In this document: positions 25,649 to 37,268 of the stretch, piece after piece
Position numbering within the stretch: the stretch's first letter is position 1
How the letters are laid out: every line of letters begins with the position of its first letter
NCBI GenBank assembly: GCA_028564925.1
Contig: CM053034.1
Location: 87,088,282 to 87,152,281 of the forward strand
Source of the DNA: Lithobates sylvaticus
Taxonomy: Eukaryota; Chordata; Amphibia; Anura; Ranidae
Direction: 5' to 3'
Length of the DNA stretch: 64,000 bases
Program-made: the position numbers and the translations under genes
Notes under the pieces: model-generated
Told to the model about the DNA's origin: nothing
What the model saw: the letters and a program-made list of their open reading frames with translations, nothing else
The model's database searches: none

Positions 25649-26246
25649 GTAAACATCAGCACATTACAAAGCACCCCAGAGCAAGAAGATCAGCTGCATT
25701 ATATAGTCATTTGCATTTTACAGGGTTAAAAAAGCCCCACACAGTTAACAAGTGCTGAAATATTTGCCCACTTGTCTGTGCCTTGATAAACAGGAGATTT
25801 TTACTATAGCGATCTCAAGTGAAAACGAGGCTTGGCTGCAACATAACTTAGCATGTACGAGTTAACAACAGAGAAGGACAGGAAGGGTGGAAGTAGGGAA
25901 GAGCCGAACACCCCCCGGTTCGCACCAGAACCTGCGAACGGACCTAAAGTTTGTGTGGACTTTAGAACCCCATTAAAGTCAATGGGACTCGAACGTTCAA
26001 AATCAAAAGTGCTAATTTTAAAGGCTAATATGCAAGTTATTGTCCTAAAAAGGGTTTGGGGACCCAAGCAAAAAGGGAAATATTCCTTTAAATATCGTGC
26101 CTGGGGGGTGTCTATAGTATGTCTGTGAAGTGGCACGTGTTTCCTGTGTTTAGAACAGTCCCTGCATAAAATGACATTTCTAACGGAAAAAAAGTAATTT
26201 AAAACTGCTTTCGGTTTTAATGTAATGTCTGGTCCCGGCAATATGG

Positions 26247-26440
26247 ATGAAAATCATTGAGAAAAATGGCATGGGTCCCCCCCTGCCCATTACCAGCCCC
26301 TTTGGGTCTTGTATGGATATTAAGGGGAACCCCATACCCAAATTAAAGAAAAGGAAAGGCGTGGGGCCCCCAGGCCCTATATACTCTGAACAGCAGTATA
26401 AAGGCGGTGCAAACAAGACAGGGACTGTGTAGGTTTGTTG
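26247..26440. repeat. repeat block inside hAT 3' region
   Basis: 'cccctttgggtcttgtatgg' ... 'ggggcccccaggccctatat': non-coding, GC-rich against its neighbours. It may be a small inserted repeat; no target duplication was seen. Confidence 0.35.
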
Positions 26441-26849
26441 TTAAGTAGAATCTGTTTGTAATTTTGAACTGGTACATTTTTAAAGTCTAGCTCCATTCCA
26501 AAAATCTATTTATAAGCTTTTTGGAAAGCCTAGGGAAGAGTTATCACCCCTGTAACATTTTTTTTGCTGTCTGTGCACCTCTTCAGAAGATTTCACTGGA
26601 CTTTCTGTCCCAATGACAAATGTTTTTAGAAAATTTGGGTTTTTAGTAAAACAAGGATTGGAATAAAGCATCAGTGGAGGGGAGACATGTTTTTCCCATA
26701 TCAACTCTTACAGAAGAGAATTTCCCTTCCTAGGGGTAGATTTCATCTCACTTCCTGTTGTCTCCTTCCGTTTGCAAGTAGGACACGTTCGTAAGTTGGA
26801 TGTTTGAAAGAAGGGGTTTGCCCTATATGCTCTGCAGAAATTTGGGTCT

Positions 26850-27830
26850 AAGGTGTTGCCACAACACTGTAAGCCCTCAAAGTGACTTGGCTTGGCTGGA
26901 ACACCCTGCTGTGAACTATTATATCATGAATTGTAATTACATGCCATTGTTGAATAGTGGTAGAAAAATTGGGCCTTTGGTGGTGCTGGTGCCATAACAC
27001 TGTAAGTCCTCACAGTTACTCTTGGTGGGCGCTGGAACAGGCCCTGCTGTGAAATATATCAAGAATTGTAATTGCATGCACCTGTTGAACAGGGGCAGAC
27101 AAATTGGGCCTTTGTTGGTGGTGTTGCCACATAACTGTAAGCCCTCACAGTTACTCTTGGCGGGCGCTGGTATGCCCTGCTGTGAACTATTATATCAAGA
27201 ATTGTAATTACATGCCATTGTTGAACAGTAGTAGAAAAATTGGGCCTGTGGTGGTGGTACTGGTACCACAACACTGTATGTCCTCACAGTTAATCTTGGT
27301 GGGCGCTGGAACGGGCCCTGCTGTGAAATATTATATCAAGAATTGTAATTACATACACCTGTTGAACAAGGGCAGAAAAATTGGGCCTTTGGTGGTGGTG
27401 GTGTTGCCATATAACTGTAAGCCCTCACAGTTACTCTTGGTGGGCGCAGGAATGGGCCCTGCTGTGAAATATTAGATCAAGAATTGTAATTACATGCACC
27501 TGTTGAACAGGGGCAGAAAAATTGGGCCTTAGGCACTAATGCCACAACACTGCAACACCCCACAGAAACTCTAGTTGGAGCGCAGGGACGAGCCCTGCTG
27601 CAAAATATTGCATCAAAAATTGGAATTACACGCCTCTGTTAAACAGGGGCTGAAAAATTGGGCCTTAGGCACTGGTGCCGGAACACTGCAACCACTAACA
27701 ATTATTGTATTCGAGAGCAGCAACAAACCCTCCTGCAAAATATTGCATCAAAAATTGTAATTACACACCCCTGTTAAACAGGGGCTGAAAAATTGGGCCT
27801 TAGCCACTGGTGGCGGCGCCCAGAACCAAA
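26850..27830. repeat. tandem array, ~135-143-bp unit, about 7 copies
   Basis: 'attgggcct' recurs near 26969, 27102, 27240, 27383, 27520, 27657 and 27795. Each unit has a Cys/Pro-neutral non-coding body: 'ctgtaagccctcacagttac', 'aagaattgtaattacatgca', 'ctgttgaacaggggcagaaa'. It lies in the hAT region beyond the transposase stop. Confidence 0.85.
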
Positions 27831-27970
27831 AATGTTCTTACAAGCTATAAGCATGATCATTGAGGAGGAAGAGGATAGTCACTCAGCATAACAGGATAGT
27901 CACTCAGCATCAGCATAGGCAGTCTTGAAGGGATCTGACATTTCAAAAAAAATATTCAGTTACATCAGCA

Positions 27971-30448
27971 TCAGGTGCTTGGTAGCTGGTGGTGATCCAA
28001 GATTGATTCATTTTTTATGAAGGTCAGTCGATCAACCGAGTCAGTGGATAGACGCACCCTGTGATCGGTTACAAATCCTCCAGCAGCACTGAATGTGCGT
28101 TCTGAAAGAACGCTGGATGCAGGACAGGCCAATAAGTCAATTGCATACTGTGCAAGCTCTGGCCGATCCATCCTCAAGACCCAGTAACCCAGAGGATTTT
28201 CGGTGGGAAAGGTGTCCAAGTCTGACCTTGCCCCTAGGTATTCCTGGATCATGTAAATCAGACGCTGTCGATGGTTGCTGGAACTGATCATACCTTGGGG
28301 CTGTGGACTAAAAAATTGTCTGAACGCAGCAGTCAGACGGCCACCTTCTCCACCGCTTCTTCTGTGACTGACAGAAGCCTCAGCAACACGTTGTCCAGGA
28401 CCAGGAATTTGGAACCTCCCAGTCTATGGGAAAGCGTTGCACAGACCTTTCGGCAAGGCCTTCTGAAGATGTTTCATCCTCTGCTCCCTCTGCAACGGCA
28501 AGATAAGGTCCTTACCCTTGTAACGTGGATCAAGGAGGGTTGCCAGCCAGTGATGATCCCCCTCCTTGATCCGACGAATACGAGGATCCTTCTGCAGGCT
28601 TTGCAGGATCGGGGAGGCCATACAGCGTAGGTTAGCTGAGGCATTCGGTCCGGAGTCCTCTGGGTCACTAAGGATGACATGATCCACAGCCACCTCCTCC
28701 CAGCCACGTACAAGTCCACGAGTTTCTTGGGCCTCTGTTCTGCCTTAAGTGCCATGTCCATTATCCATGCAGCGTGTGCACCAACAGGTGGACAAGGGGG
28801 ACAGTGTCACTGATGCATGCACTGTCACTGCTCACTATCCTTGTGGCCCCCTCAAATGGTGATAGGACAGTGCATGCATCCCTGATCATGGCCCACTGGC
28901 GTGGGGAAAAAAAACAAGCTCCCCTGACCCTGTCCTGGTGCCATAGTCGCACAGGTACTCATTTATGGCCCTCTGCTGCATGTGCAGCCGCTGCAGCATG
29001 GCCAATGTTGAGTTCCACCTCGTGGGCATGTCACAGATTAGTAGGTTCTTGGGCAGGTTAAATTCCTTTTTGGAGGTCAGCCAGCCGAGTACTGGCATTA
29101 TATGACCGGCAAAAATGCACACAGACTTTCCTGGCCTGCCTCAGGACATCCTGTAAGCCTGGGTACCTGCCCAAGAACCGCTGCACCACCAAGTAAAGGA
29201 CGCGAGCCACACAGGGCACATGGGTCAGTTGTCCCTGTCAGAGGGCGGAGAGGAGGTTCAACCACCTCTCAGCCTGCCCCTGCAGAGCTGACAGAACCTC
29301 TGCCCCAATGTGGCTCCTGTCCTCCAAGCACACCAGCGCAAGCACCGCATGGCATCTTTTTGCCTGCATACTTGCGCAGCCCCTTGAATGCCTATGGAGC
29401 CCCGCTGGTTCAGAGGACAAAGCACAGGAAGAGGCAATGGAGGAAGAAGAAGAGGAGGGGGTGGAGGAGAGAAGTGTGTCAGAATCACCAGTAGTAGCAT
29501 TTTGGAGGCATGGTGGCGGAACAACCTCCAACACTACTGCACCTTGTCCTGCATCCTTCCCAGAGTCAGTGGTAATATGCACCTTACCGCTGACCGTCCT
29601 GTCCAGCGAGGCCAAGACATTGCCTTCCACATGCCGGTAGAGAGCCGGAATCGCCTTCCATGAGAAAAAGTGGCGTTTGGGAACCTGCGACTGAGGAACC
29701 GCACATTCTACAAACTCACGGAAGGGGGCAGAGTCTACCAACTGAAAAGGCAGCAGTTGAAGTGCTAGCAATTTAACCAAGCTAGCATTCAACCGCTGGG
29801 CATGTGGATGGCTAGGAGTGAACTTCTTTCGAAGGTGAAGCAGCGGGGGCAGGGAAATTTGCCTGGTACAATCGGACGTCGGTGTACCGATAGCAGATTG
29901 CCCGCAAGTACTTGGCTGTGACACACCTAATTCTACACCTTCATTCCTCTCAGTGCAGGTTTCAGAGAGGACTGAAGGTATAGTGTTGTTGTAGATCCTA
30001 GCTGATGAGGATCAAGGAGAGGTCCGCTTTGTTTTTTGGTGTGGGTCTTTTAGTACGCTTGCCAATGAACTGCATGGCAGGTCGACATATATCTGGTCAA
30101 GCATGTGGTGCCCAAGCAGCTGATGTTTTGGCCAGGCGAGATACGCTTAAGACATATGTTGCAAATAGCAGCGGTGCGATCTGATGCACTCGTCTCAAAA
30201 ACGGCCCACACCAAAGAACCTTTGGAATAACGCGCAGAGGCAGCGCCCTGCACGTGCGCAGCTGTGTGGTATGATGCAGTCAGTGTGTTGCCCTTAAGCT
30301 GGCCCCTGGAGGGCATCTTGCATTGGAGATGTGGAGAGGGGGAGGATGGAGCGCCGACGACAGCTAGTGATGAGCGAGTATGGGGGGTCACAGATGGAGT
30401 GACACAGAGGGTGGGCGAGAGAGAGTGGGGGCTGAAGAGGAGAAACAC
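27971..30448 (-). pseudogene. hAT transposase (BED finger to dimerisation domain), frameshifted
   Basis: On the minus strand: a BED-type zinc-finger segment 'YSKGSLVWAVFETSASDRTA', 'ICNICLKRISPGQNISC' (30448-30050); 'LPFQLVDSAPFREFVECAV' and 'VSGKVHITTD' with the first catalytic Asp of the RNase-H fold (29924-29238); 'ICDMPTRWNSTLAMLQRLHM' (about 29040-28960); 'WLATLLDPRYKGKDL' (about 28550); and the hAT C-terminal dimerisation motif 'SSVLSERTFSAAGGFVTDHR' (28291-27971, ending in a stop). The pieces are in different frames, with at least four shifts and an apparent internal deletion near 29500. The family is hAT, Charlie/ZBED-like. The enzyme would be inactive. Confidence 0.85.
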
Positions 30449-30589
30449 TGTGATGTGTTTTTTTGGACAGTTTTTTTCTCAGTCCAGGAGTGTGTGCTTG
30501 TAAGATGCGGCAGCCGGCTCCATAGAGCAGAAGAGACTCTGGTGTAGAGGAAAAAAGAGAGAGAGCAGCTCCACTCTAAGAGTAGTGGG

Positions 30590-31102
30590 TCTGATTACAG
30601 TGGGAACTGTATGTGAAAATAAAAAGAAACTATGTACTTACACTTTGTTTAAAAATATCAGGCACGTAGCGGTATCTTTATTTTGTCTGAAGTCCTCGGC
30701 TGTCCTCCAGTGTCATGGCTATGGTGGGGAAACGCACGGTCCCTTGCGTCTCGTGGTTCTGAGGTGAGTGCGTCCCAGGATAGGCACGTCAGCAGGATTG
30801 ATGACGTTGGTAGGCGTGGTTGGAAGCGCTCGCGTTCGGAGCATGCGTGGTCCTTCATCAGGCGGTGTAAACAGCTGCAGCTTGTAGACACAGCTTGTAG
30901 ACACATATTTATAGTGGTTGAAGGGGGAAGGGGGAGTGTGGGAGGAAAAAAAAAATGGGGGCGGTATCTATCTTTATACTTTAAAAAACTTTAAAAACTT
31001 TAAAATTGGCCAACGCTGATCATGTATTAGAGGTGTTGTGAGAAGTTTAAAAGGATCATTCATGTTTGGTAACATAATTTGTGCTAAGATGTTTTGACTG
31101 TT
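30590..31102 (-). mobile_element. Penelope-like terminal fragment inside the hAT element
   Basis: Read on the minus strand it has 'cctgatgaaggaccacgcat' followed by 'gctccgaacgcgagcg', a hammerhead-like core, and ends 'acaaaataaagataccgcta'. It lies between the N-terminal hAT ORF and the BED-finger segment. L1-C is inserted at its edge (31103). No coding part remains. Confidence 0.45.
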
Positions 31103-31351
31103 AAAAACGTGTGTAGGGTCAAGAGTGGGGGCCGACGCGACCGGATGTGACGGTCGGACGCGGCGTTCGGATGTGAGCAGCGGGAGGTTGAGATCAGCCT
31201 GAGTCTTCGAAAAGTATCCTGATTAATCTCTGCTACTGAGACCCTAGAACCCGCGAAAACGAACGCTTGGTGGTGCCTGAATCCCCTATAGAATTTTGAT
31301 CAACCGGTTGCTACCGAGACTCTAAATCTGTGAAAACGATCGCTTGGTGCG

Positions 31352-32284
31352 ATGAGCAATAGTAAGCAGTCGGCGGCCGATCGTCTCAAAGAATTTGCTC
31401 GAATGGATAAGCAAGACGGTGGACGCAGTCCCCCACAGACACGGAGCGGCGGACCATCAGCGCTAGAAATCCAGAAGCTCAACACAACCCAGCCGCAGCC
31501 CGGGAAAGCAGCAGAAAAACAGGAGAAACATCCTAAACTGACCCTGGAACAGATGAACTCCCAGATAATGGAGGCCATCCAATCGAGCAATGCAGCCTTA
31601 ACAGGTAAAATGGATGAAATTATAAATGACATAGGACTGATCAGGCATGATATGCAGAGTATAAGAGAGAGAATGATGGAAATGGAAAATAGGACTGCTT
31701 TATTGGAAGACACTATTACCCCTATGCCTAAAAAGATAGCTTCGATAGAAAAACAGATTACCCTGTGGCATCAAAAATCTGATGATTTTGAGAACCGTAT
31801 GCGTCGCAATAACTTAAGAATAGTCGGTTTACCAGAAAAGGCAGAAGGGTTTAATCCTGGTGACCTTATAGAAAAATGGCTGAAAAATGTGTTCCCAGAT
31901 ATGGAGGTATCAGCAGCATATGCAGTGGAGAGAGCGCATAGGATCCTGGCAGTAACACCTAAACCAGGGTTTCCCCCTAGACCCCTGTTAGCACGACTAC
32001 TAAATTGCAGAGACAGAGACACAATTCTGCGGAAAGCAAGACAAAAAGGAGAGATTCGCTATGAAAATAGCAAAATATCAATATTTCCAGACTTCTCTCT
32101 GGAGCTGCAAAAACAACGGGCAACATTTTATGAAATAAAACGAAAAATGAGAGAGGCAGGAATTGAATATTCTATGGCATACCCAGCACGATTGAGAGTG
32201 GAGGAAGGGGGAAAGACTTTGTTTTTCAGTACACCTGAACAAGCTAAAGACTGGCTGGGAATAACTAAGCCTATGCCTCGATAG
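31352..32284 (+). CDS. L1-C ORF1 protein, intact, 310 aa
   Basis: ATG at 31352 (MSNSKQSAADRLKEFARMDK) to TAG. It is Gln/Pro-rich to about residue 55. Residues ~60-150 are a predicted coiled coil (EQMNSQIMEAIQSSNAALTG..., RHDMQSIRERMMEMENRTAL). The RRM-like start 'MRRNNLRIVGLPEKAEG' is near 150-166, and the C-terminal domain has 'AYAVERAHRI' and 'PRPLLARLLNCRDRDTILRK'. L1 ORF1p is a trimeric RNA-binding chaperone that coats L1 RNA. The length is as expected. ORF2 lies 1.24 kb downstream, so translation would need reinitiation or another mechanism. Confidence 0.92.
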   Translation: MSNSKQSAADRLKEFARMDKQDGGRSPPQTRSGGPSALEIQKLNTTQPQPGKAAEKQEKHPKLTLEQMNSQIMEAIQSSNAALTGKMDEIINDIGLIRHDMQSIRERMMEMENRTALLEDTITPMPKKIASIEKQITLWHQKSDDFENRMRRNNLRIVGLPEKAEGFNPGDLIEKWLKNVFPDMEVSAAYAVERAHRILAVTPKPGFPPRPLLARLLNCRDRDTILRKARQKGEIRYENSKISIFPDFSLELQKQRATFYEIKRKMREAGIEYSMAYPARLRVEEGGKTLFFSTPEQAKDWLGITKPMPR

Positions 32285-32590
32285 GAGAAACAGAGAAGCC
32301 CTGAAAGGATAAGAGACACCAAGAAGATCGGGACTTTGGGGGGGGGGGCGGAGGAGGGGGGATGAGAGGGACACTCTCCCTACTTTATATTTATTTTTAT
32401 TTCCCTTTTTTTTTTTTTTTTCTTCTGTCCTTGGGTTAAAGGAAGAAGTTTTAATAATTTATGGATGTGGTTTTCTTTCTTTCTTGGTGTGTTTTGGTTT
32501 CTTTTTTTTATGTTTCTTTTCTCTCATTTTTTTTTTTTTTTTTTTTTCTTGCGCTTTGCCCTTTTCGTCGTTTTTTTATACCCCTTTCCC

Positions 32591-32621
<31 letters not shown>

Positions 32622-33526
32622 GAGAAATGGGGAAAGGTAAAATGTAAATGTTTATTTGTGTGTTTATTTGATAGGGGAGCGGGAGGGATGGGGAGGAGGG
32701 GGGGGTAAATGGAGGGTGATGGGGTGTGTATTAATAGGAAAATGGAGCTAAAATCACAGCGAAACACATTGAAATAAGCACTAGTTATAAAGGGATGAGA
32801 GGGAAGAGTGAGAGGGAATCTCTCTCCTTCCCCTTTTCCCCCTTTTTTTTTTTTTTTTTCCCAAAAACACAATCAGGGAAGGCGAGGGCAAGGTGAAGAG
32901 ACACATTATAAACACTATAAACACAAATAGAGGGGGGAAGGGAGGAGAGATGGGGAGTGAATAAATAAAATAGAGTTGTGCACAAGGAAGGAGGAAGGGA
33001 GGGGGGAGGGAGGGAGGAGGGGGAAGGGAGAGAACAGGAAAAAAAAAAAAAAAAACATTTATTTTTATTTTTTTTTTTTTATTGTGTGGTGTTTCCCCCT
33101 TTTTTTTTTCTTGCGTTGTTTTCCTTTTTTGCGTTGCTTTCCTTTTTTTTTTTTATTTATTTTTTTTTTGCGTTGTTTTCCCTTTTTTTTTTTTTTTTTA
33201 AAGGGAGGGAGAGGGTGAAAGGAGGGGATGCCTTCTCCTCTCCCCTCCTTGACGGCCCCCCCTCGCCCCTTATATTCCCGATTAAGAGGGAAAAGGGTAG
33301 GAGCAGACAGGCTGAAATCAAAATAAATTACCTATATAAGAGCAAAAATGCAATATGTTGGTAATGCCCTAAAAAAAATGTTATGGATGAATGGAATGGA
33401 ATGGATGAATGAGAGGAGAGAGGTAAAAAAGAGAATGGTCACGGAAAGGAAAAAGGGACATAGGATTTATTTTTCCTCTTCTTCTATTTTTCGGGGGAAT
33501 AATGGCTAAAATAAAACACATCAAAT
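32285..33526 (+). other. L1-C inter-ORF spacer, polypyrimidine/polypurine-rich
   Basis: 1,242 bp with a G-run near 32339-32348 and 'ggaggagggggg' after it, many T-runs of 10-24 (32406, 32530, 32590, 32842, 33070, 33184), and G/A-rich tracts around 32690-32760 and 32990-33040. Phe-rich or Pro-rich open frames here are products of these runs, not genes. Confidence 0.8.
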
Positions 33527-36500
33527 ATGAGTAATCAGCACACATTTCTGTCATGGAATGTGAGAGGTATGGGAACGCAATTAAAACGAACACAGGTTTT
33601 CTCAGAAATTAACAAGGTGCAGGCAAAGATCATTTGTCTCCAAGAAATACATATGACTAAAGAGAGATTGAAGTATCTAGAAAAACCTTGGATACAATGG
33701 TCAAGCCACTCATGTCATACTACATATTCAAGAGGGGTTTCTCTTTTGGTCCATCGAGGGGTAACATGGGAGTGCATTAGAGAAAAAAGAGATCCCGATG
33801 GAAGATATGTTTTTGTCTTTGCGTTGGTGCATGCAATGCCTGTTGTAATCATGGGGATTTATAACCCTCCCCCAGCTACAATGCGAGTACTGAAAGAGGC
33901 AGTGATGTTTATGTCAGAATATCCAGAGGCACATGTCGTATGTATGGGAGATTTCAATATGTGTTTAGACCCAAAACTAGATAGGTTCGGAAGAAGTAAG
34001 CATAAAGGAGGGGAAGGACCGAAGGTGTTGGAGAAATTTATGAATGAAGTAGGATGGGCTGACTTGTGGAGGATCAGAAACCCTGGGACCCGGGCTTATT
34101 CATGGCATGCACCTGGGAGAGGGCGCATGTCTAGAATAGATATGGTAATGGGGAACGAAAAGATCCTGCCAATGGTTCGGTCTGTGGCGTATATGACAAG
34201 AGGGGTGTCTGACCATTCAGGATTAACCTTTGAGCTAAAAATAGGCCCAAAAAGAATAAGACCGGGTTATAGGATACAGGCTCAATGGTTAACCCAGATA
34301 GGATTAAATGATAGAATTCCAGAGCAAATGGGAATGTTCCTGGAAGCACATGGTAACAGGAAAATAGATGGAGTACTCTGGGACACATTTAGGGGGATAA
34401 CAAGATCAACAATATCATACATTAAACGTACTAATAGACAGGAAGAAGAGGAAATGGAACAATTATGCGCACAGGCAGAAAATAGGTTTATAGGGGACCC
34501 CTCAAATATAAACCAAATAAGATGGGCAGCCTCATCACGGCAATATAAGAACCAACTAATAATTAACGCAAAGCGTAAGAAACTCCAATATGCACAAAAA
34601 AACTTTGAACAAGGACAACAATCTAATAAGATACTGAACTTTATGATAAAACGACAAACACCATCACTAGCAATATCAGAAGTGAAAAATGAAAAAAGAG
34701 AGATGGTAAACACATTAGATGAGATACTTGAGACATTCCAAAAATACTATATTAATATGTATACATCAACACTGACCTGTACACGAGAAGATATAGAGGA
34801 ATATCTGAAGGATTTGAACTTCCTTAAATTAACAGAGGAACAAAAGGAGGAGTTAGAGAGGGATATAGAGGAAGAGGAAGTACGAGAAGCTATCTTCTCT
34901 CTGGGAAAGGGTAAGTCCCCAGGACCAGATGGCATACCACTGGAAATGTACCAGCGATATGCAGAAATTATGGTACCAGTTATGACCAAAATGTATGGAG
35001 AGGCGTTCCAAAGGGGAGAAATGCCTGTTTCCATGTATGATGCTACAGTCATATTGATACCAAAACCAGACAAAGACAGAACGGAGTGTGGGTCGTACAG
35101 GCCAATATCATTATTAAATATAGATTACAAAGTATTGGCAAAAGTGCTCGCCAAAAGGCTCAATCAGGTAATCTTGTCTATAATAGCGGAGGATCAAACT
35201 GGCTTTATGCCAGGGAAATCCACATCAATTAACATTAGAAGGACGCAATATATGACACAAATGAGAGAGTTTATCCCGGAAACAAGTGCCTTGGCATCGT
35301 TGGATACAGCCAAGGCATTTGACTCTATAGAATGGGAATTTCTGCAGACAGTCTTGGAAAGGAATGGATTTGGGGAAAAATTTAGAAAATGGGTGAGAAT
35401 AATTTATAAACAACCATGCTCCAATTTGCTAATAAACGGTATATTATCCCCTACAATAAAACTATATAGAGGAACAAGACAGGGCTGTCCAATGTCACCG
35501 CAATTGTTTGCTCTGGCAATTGAGGCATTGGCAAATAGATTCAGACAATCAGATAAATATAATGGGATTAAAGTAGGGGAAAAAATTGAACACATAGGCT
35601 TATATGCGGACGATATTATATTATATATGGGAGATGCGCAAGCATCTCTGACGGAAGCAATGAGAATAATAGAAACATACGGGAGGTTCTCAGGGTTAAA
35701 AATAAACTGGCAAAAATCCGCACTGATGCCCTTGGGAACAGGTAATGAAAGGAGAGCTCAGACCCCATTAAAAATAGTTGAAGTATTTAAATATTTAGGA
35801 GTAAATATTACGCTGAAACAAGACGAGATGGAAGCTAATATACTCCCACTAGTAGAACATGTGAAGAGAAAATTGGAAATATGGATAAAGCTACCAATAT
35901 CAATGGCAGGCAGAATACACCTGATAAAATCTATTATATTACCCAAGTGTTTATATGTATTTGCACACTCCCCAGTAAAAATACCAAAACAGATATTTAA
36001 AAAATTAAACTCGCAGATGACTCGTTTCATTTGGGCATATGGAAGATGTAAATTAAAATTTAACAAACTACAAAGACCAAAGACAGAAGCTGGACTGGCC
36101 CTCCCGGATTTATATTTATACTATTTGGCAGGGCAATTGAAACATCTAAGATCATGGGTAGGACAGGAAAAAATAACAAGGATAGAGGAATATCTCCTTA
36201 GTAAAATGCAAATAGATGATTTAATGAGGGGATTAGAATTAAAAGATTTGAGGAGAGTGGGAATAAAAATTCCCCTTTTGAAAGTGGCAAGGACAGTATG
36301 GAGAGAGGCTAAGAAACTGACGGGATTTGTTGGAATCCCAACAGAAACTGCGCTCTGGAACAACCCAAAATTTGAACAACTAGAAGCTTTTGAGGATAGT
36401 AAATTTTGGAAGCAGAATAAGATAACAACTTTTGGTCACCTATATGACAAAAATGTGATACTAACCTATGAAAACCTATGTAAACAATATAATTTATTGA

Positions 36501-36913
36501 GTAAACAGTTCTACAGATACCTTCAGCTGAGGCAGGTGCTACAGACACAGTTTAGGAGAGAGGAATTAAAAATATCTAAATATCCCCTTATAGGTATCCT
36601 GAGATCACAGGGACCTAAGAGATTGATAGCAAAGATTTACACACACCTGTTACAGAAGAAAATAGAAAGTGAACCATTGAAAATAAGGGATAAGTGGCAG
36701 GAGGCTATCCCAGACATGAGCGATCATGAATGGGATGAAGCCTGCAACTCCCACTGGAAGGCATCCCCTGCAATGAATAACAGGATAATACAGATGAATA
36801 TAATACATCAGACGTACTTGGCTCCAAATAGACTGCACAAAATGGGGAGGATGACTGAACCAAGATGTACTAGATGTGGACAGGGGGGAGCAGACTTTCT
36901 TCACGTAATGTGA
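33527..36913 (+). CDS. L1-C ORF2: endonuclease and reverse transcriptase, 1128 aa open frame
   Basis: MSNQHTFLSWNVRGMGTQLK begins the APE endonuclease (SWNVRG Asn, CLQEIH Glu, MGDFNMCL, SDHSG His; residues 1-235). RT motifs: 'SPGPDGIPLEMY', 'SYRPISLLNIDYKVLAKVLA', 'EDQTGFMPGKS', 'LASLDTAKAFDSIEWEFL' (catalytic Asp), 'GTRQGCPMSPQLF', and YADD at residues 693-696 (35603-35614). The C-terminus has 'CTRCGQGGADFLHV', the start of a Cys-rich knuckle. The frame stops at 36911-36913. The expected tail continues in another frame from 36912 to 37268 (EVARKIGKVLNK ... SDHRG). An ~8-bp deletion between 'atgtg' repeats would explain this. The rest of the frame is open, so the copy is young. Confidence 0.9.
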   Translation: MSNQHTFLSWNVRGMGTQLKRTQVFSEINKVQAKIICLQEIHMTKERLKYLEKPWIQWSSHSCHTTYSRGVSLLVHRGVTWECIREKRDPDGRYVFVFALVHAMPVVIMGIYNPPPATMRVLKEAVMFMSEYPEAHVVCMGDFNMCLDPKLDRFGRSKHKGGEGPKVLEKFMNEVGWADLWRIRNPGTRAYSWHAPGRGRMSRIDMVMGNEKILPMVRSVAYMTRGVSDHSGLTFELKIGPKRIRPGYRIQAQWLTQIGLNDRIPEQMGMFLEAHGNRKIDGVLWDTFRGITRSTISYIKRTNRQEEEEMEQLCAQAENRFIGDPSNINQIRWAASSRQYKNQLIINAKRKKLQYAQKNFEQGQQSNKILNFMIKRQTPSLAISEVKNEKREMVNTLDEILETFQKYYINMYTSTLTCTREDIEEYLKDLNFLKLTEEQKEELERDIEEEEVREAIFSLGKGKSPGPDGIPLEMYQRYAEIMVPVMTKMYGEAFQRGEMPVSMYDATVILIPKPDKDRTECGSYRPISLLNIDYKVLAKVLAKRLNQVILSIIAEDQTGFMPGKSTSINIRRTQYMTQMREFIPETSALASLDTAKAFDSIEWEFLQTVLERNGFGEKFRKWVRIIYKQPCSNLLINGILSPTIKLYRGTRQGCPMSPQLFALAIEALANRFRQSDKYNGIKVGEKIEHIGLYADDIILYMGDAQASLTEAMRIIETYGRFSGLKINWQKSALMPLGTGNERRAQTPLKIVEVFKYLGVNITLKQDEMEANILPLVEHVKRKLEIWIKLPISMAGRIHLIKSIILPKCLYVFAHSPVKIPKQIFKKLNSQMTRFIWAYGRCKLKFNKLQRPKTEAGLALPDLYLYYLAGQLKHLRSWVGQEKITRIEEYLLSKMQIDDLMRGLELKDLRRVGIKIPLLKVARTVWREAKKLTGFVGIPTETALWNNPKFEQLEAFEDSKFWKQNKITTFGHLYDKNVILTYENLCKQYNLLSKQFYRYLQLRQVLQTQFRREELKISKYPLIGILRSQGPKRLIAKIYTHLLQKKIESEPLKIRDKWQEAIPDMSDHEWDEACNSHWKASPAMNNRIIQMNIIHQTYLAPNRLHKMGRMTEPRCTRCGQGGADFLHVM

Positions 36914-37268
36914 AGTAGCTAGGAAAATAGGAAAAGTCCTGAATAAACCTTTTATAGCTACGATGGAATTATGTTTGCTGGGGATATTGAGGGAAGAGAG
37001 AGATAATATAGATAATAATACCTTCTTAAGGGAGGTACTGTTTCTGGCAAGAAAACAAATAATAGAAAAATGGATTCAGCCATATCCCCCGACAGTGACC
37101 CAGTGGGTGAGAGCAGTAAACCAGGTCCTACCCTATGAAAAAATAATGTACGAACAAAGGGGAAACGGGCGAAGGTATGAAAAAATATGGGCAAACTGGA
37201 ATAGAACATGGCTAACAGTGGACAGAGGAATATCTGAAAACATAGTATTAAGTGACCACAGAGGGTGA
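36912..37268 (+). pseudogene. L1-C ORF2 C-terminal tail, out of frame
   Basis: It reads EVARKIGKVLNKPFIATMEL, then 'LARKQIIEKWIQPYPPTVTQ' and 'KIWANWNRTWLTVDRG', ending at a stop by 37268. L1 ORF2 proteins end in a comparable 'W...W' tail after the Cys-rich knuckle. It is contiguous with the main ORF2 except for the frame break at 36908-36913. Confidence 0.75.

Noticed and set aside
28271-29663. Plus-strand frames of 95-130 aa across 28.3-29.7 kb
   Set aside because: Shadows of the minus-strand hAT transposase remnant, which has the recognisable motifs.
32465-33364. Phe-rich membrane-like frames
   Set aside because: They read through T-runs of the L1-C spacer and have no start context or conservation signal.
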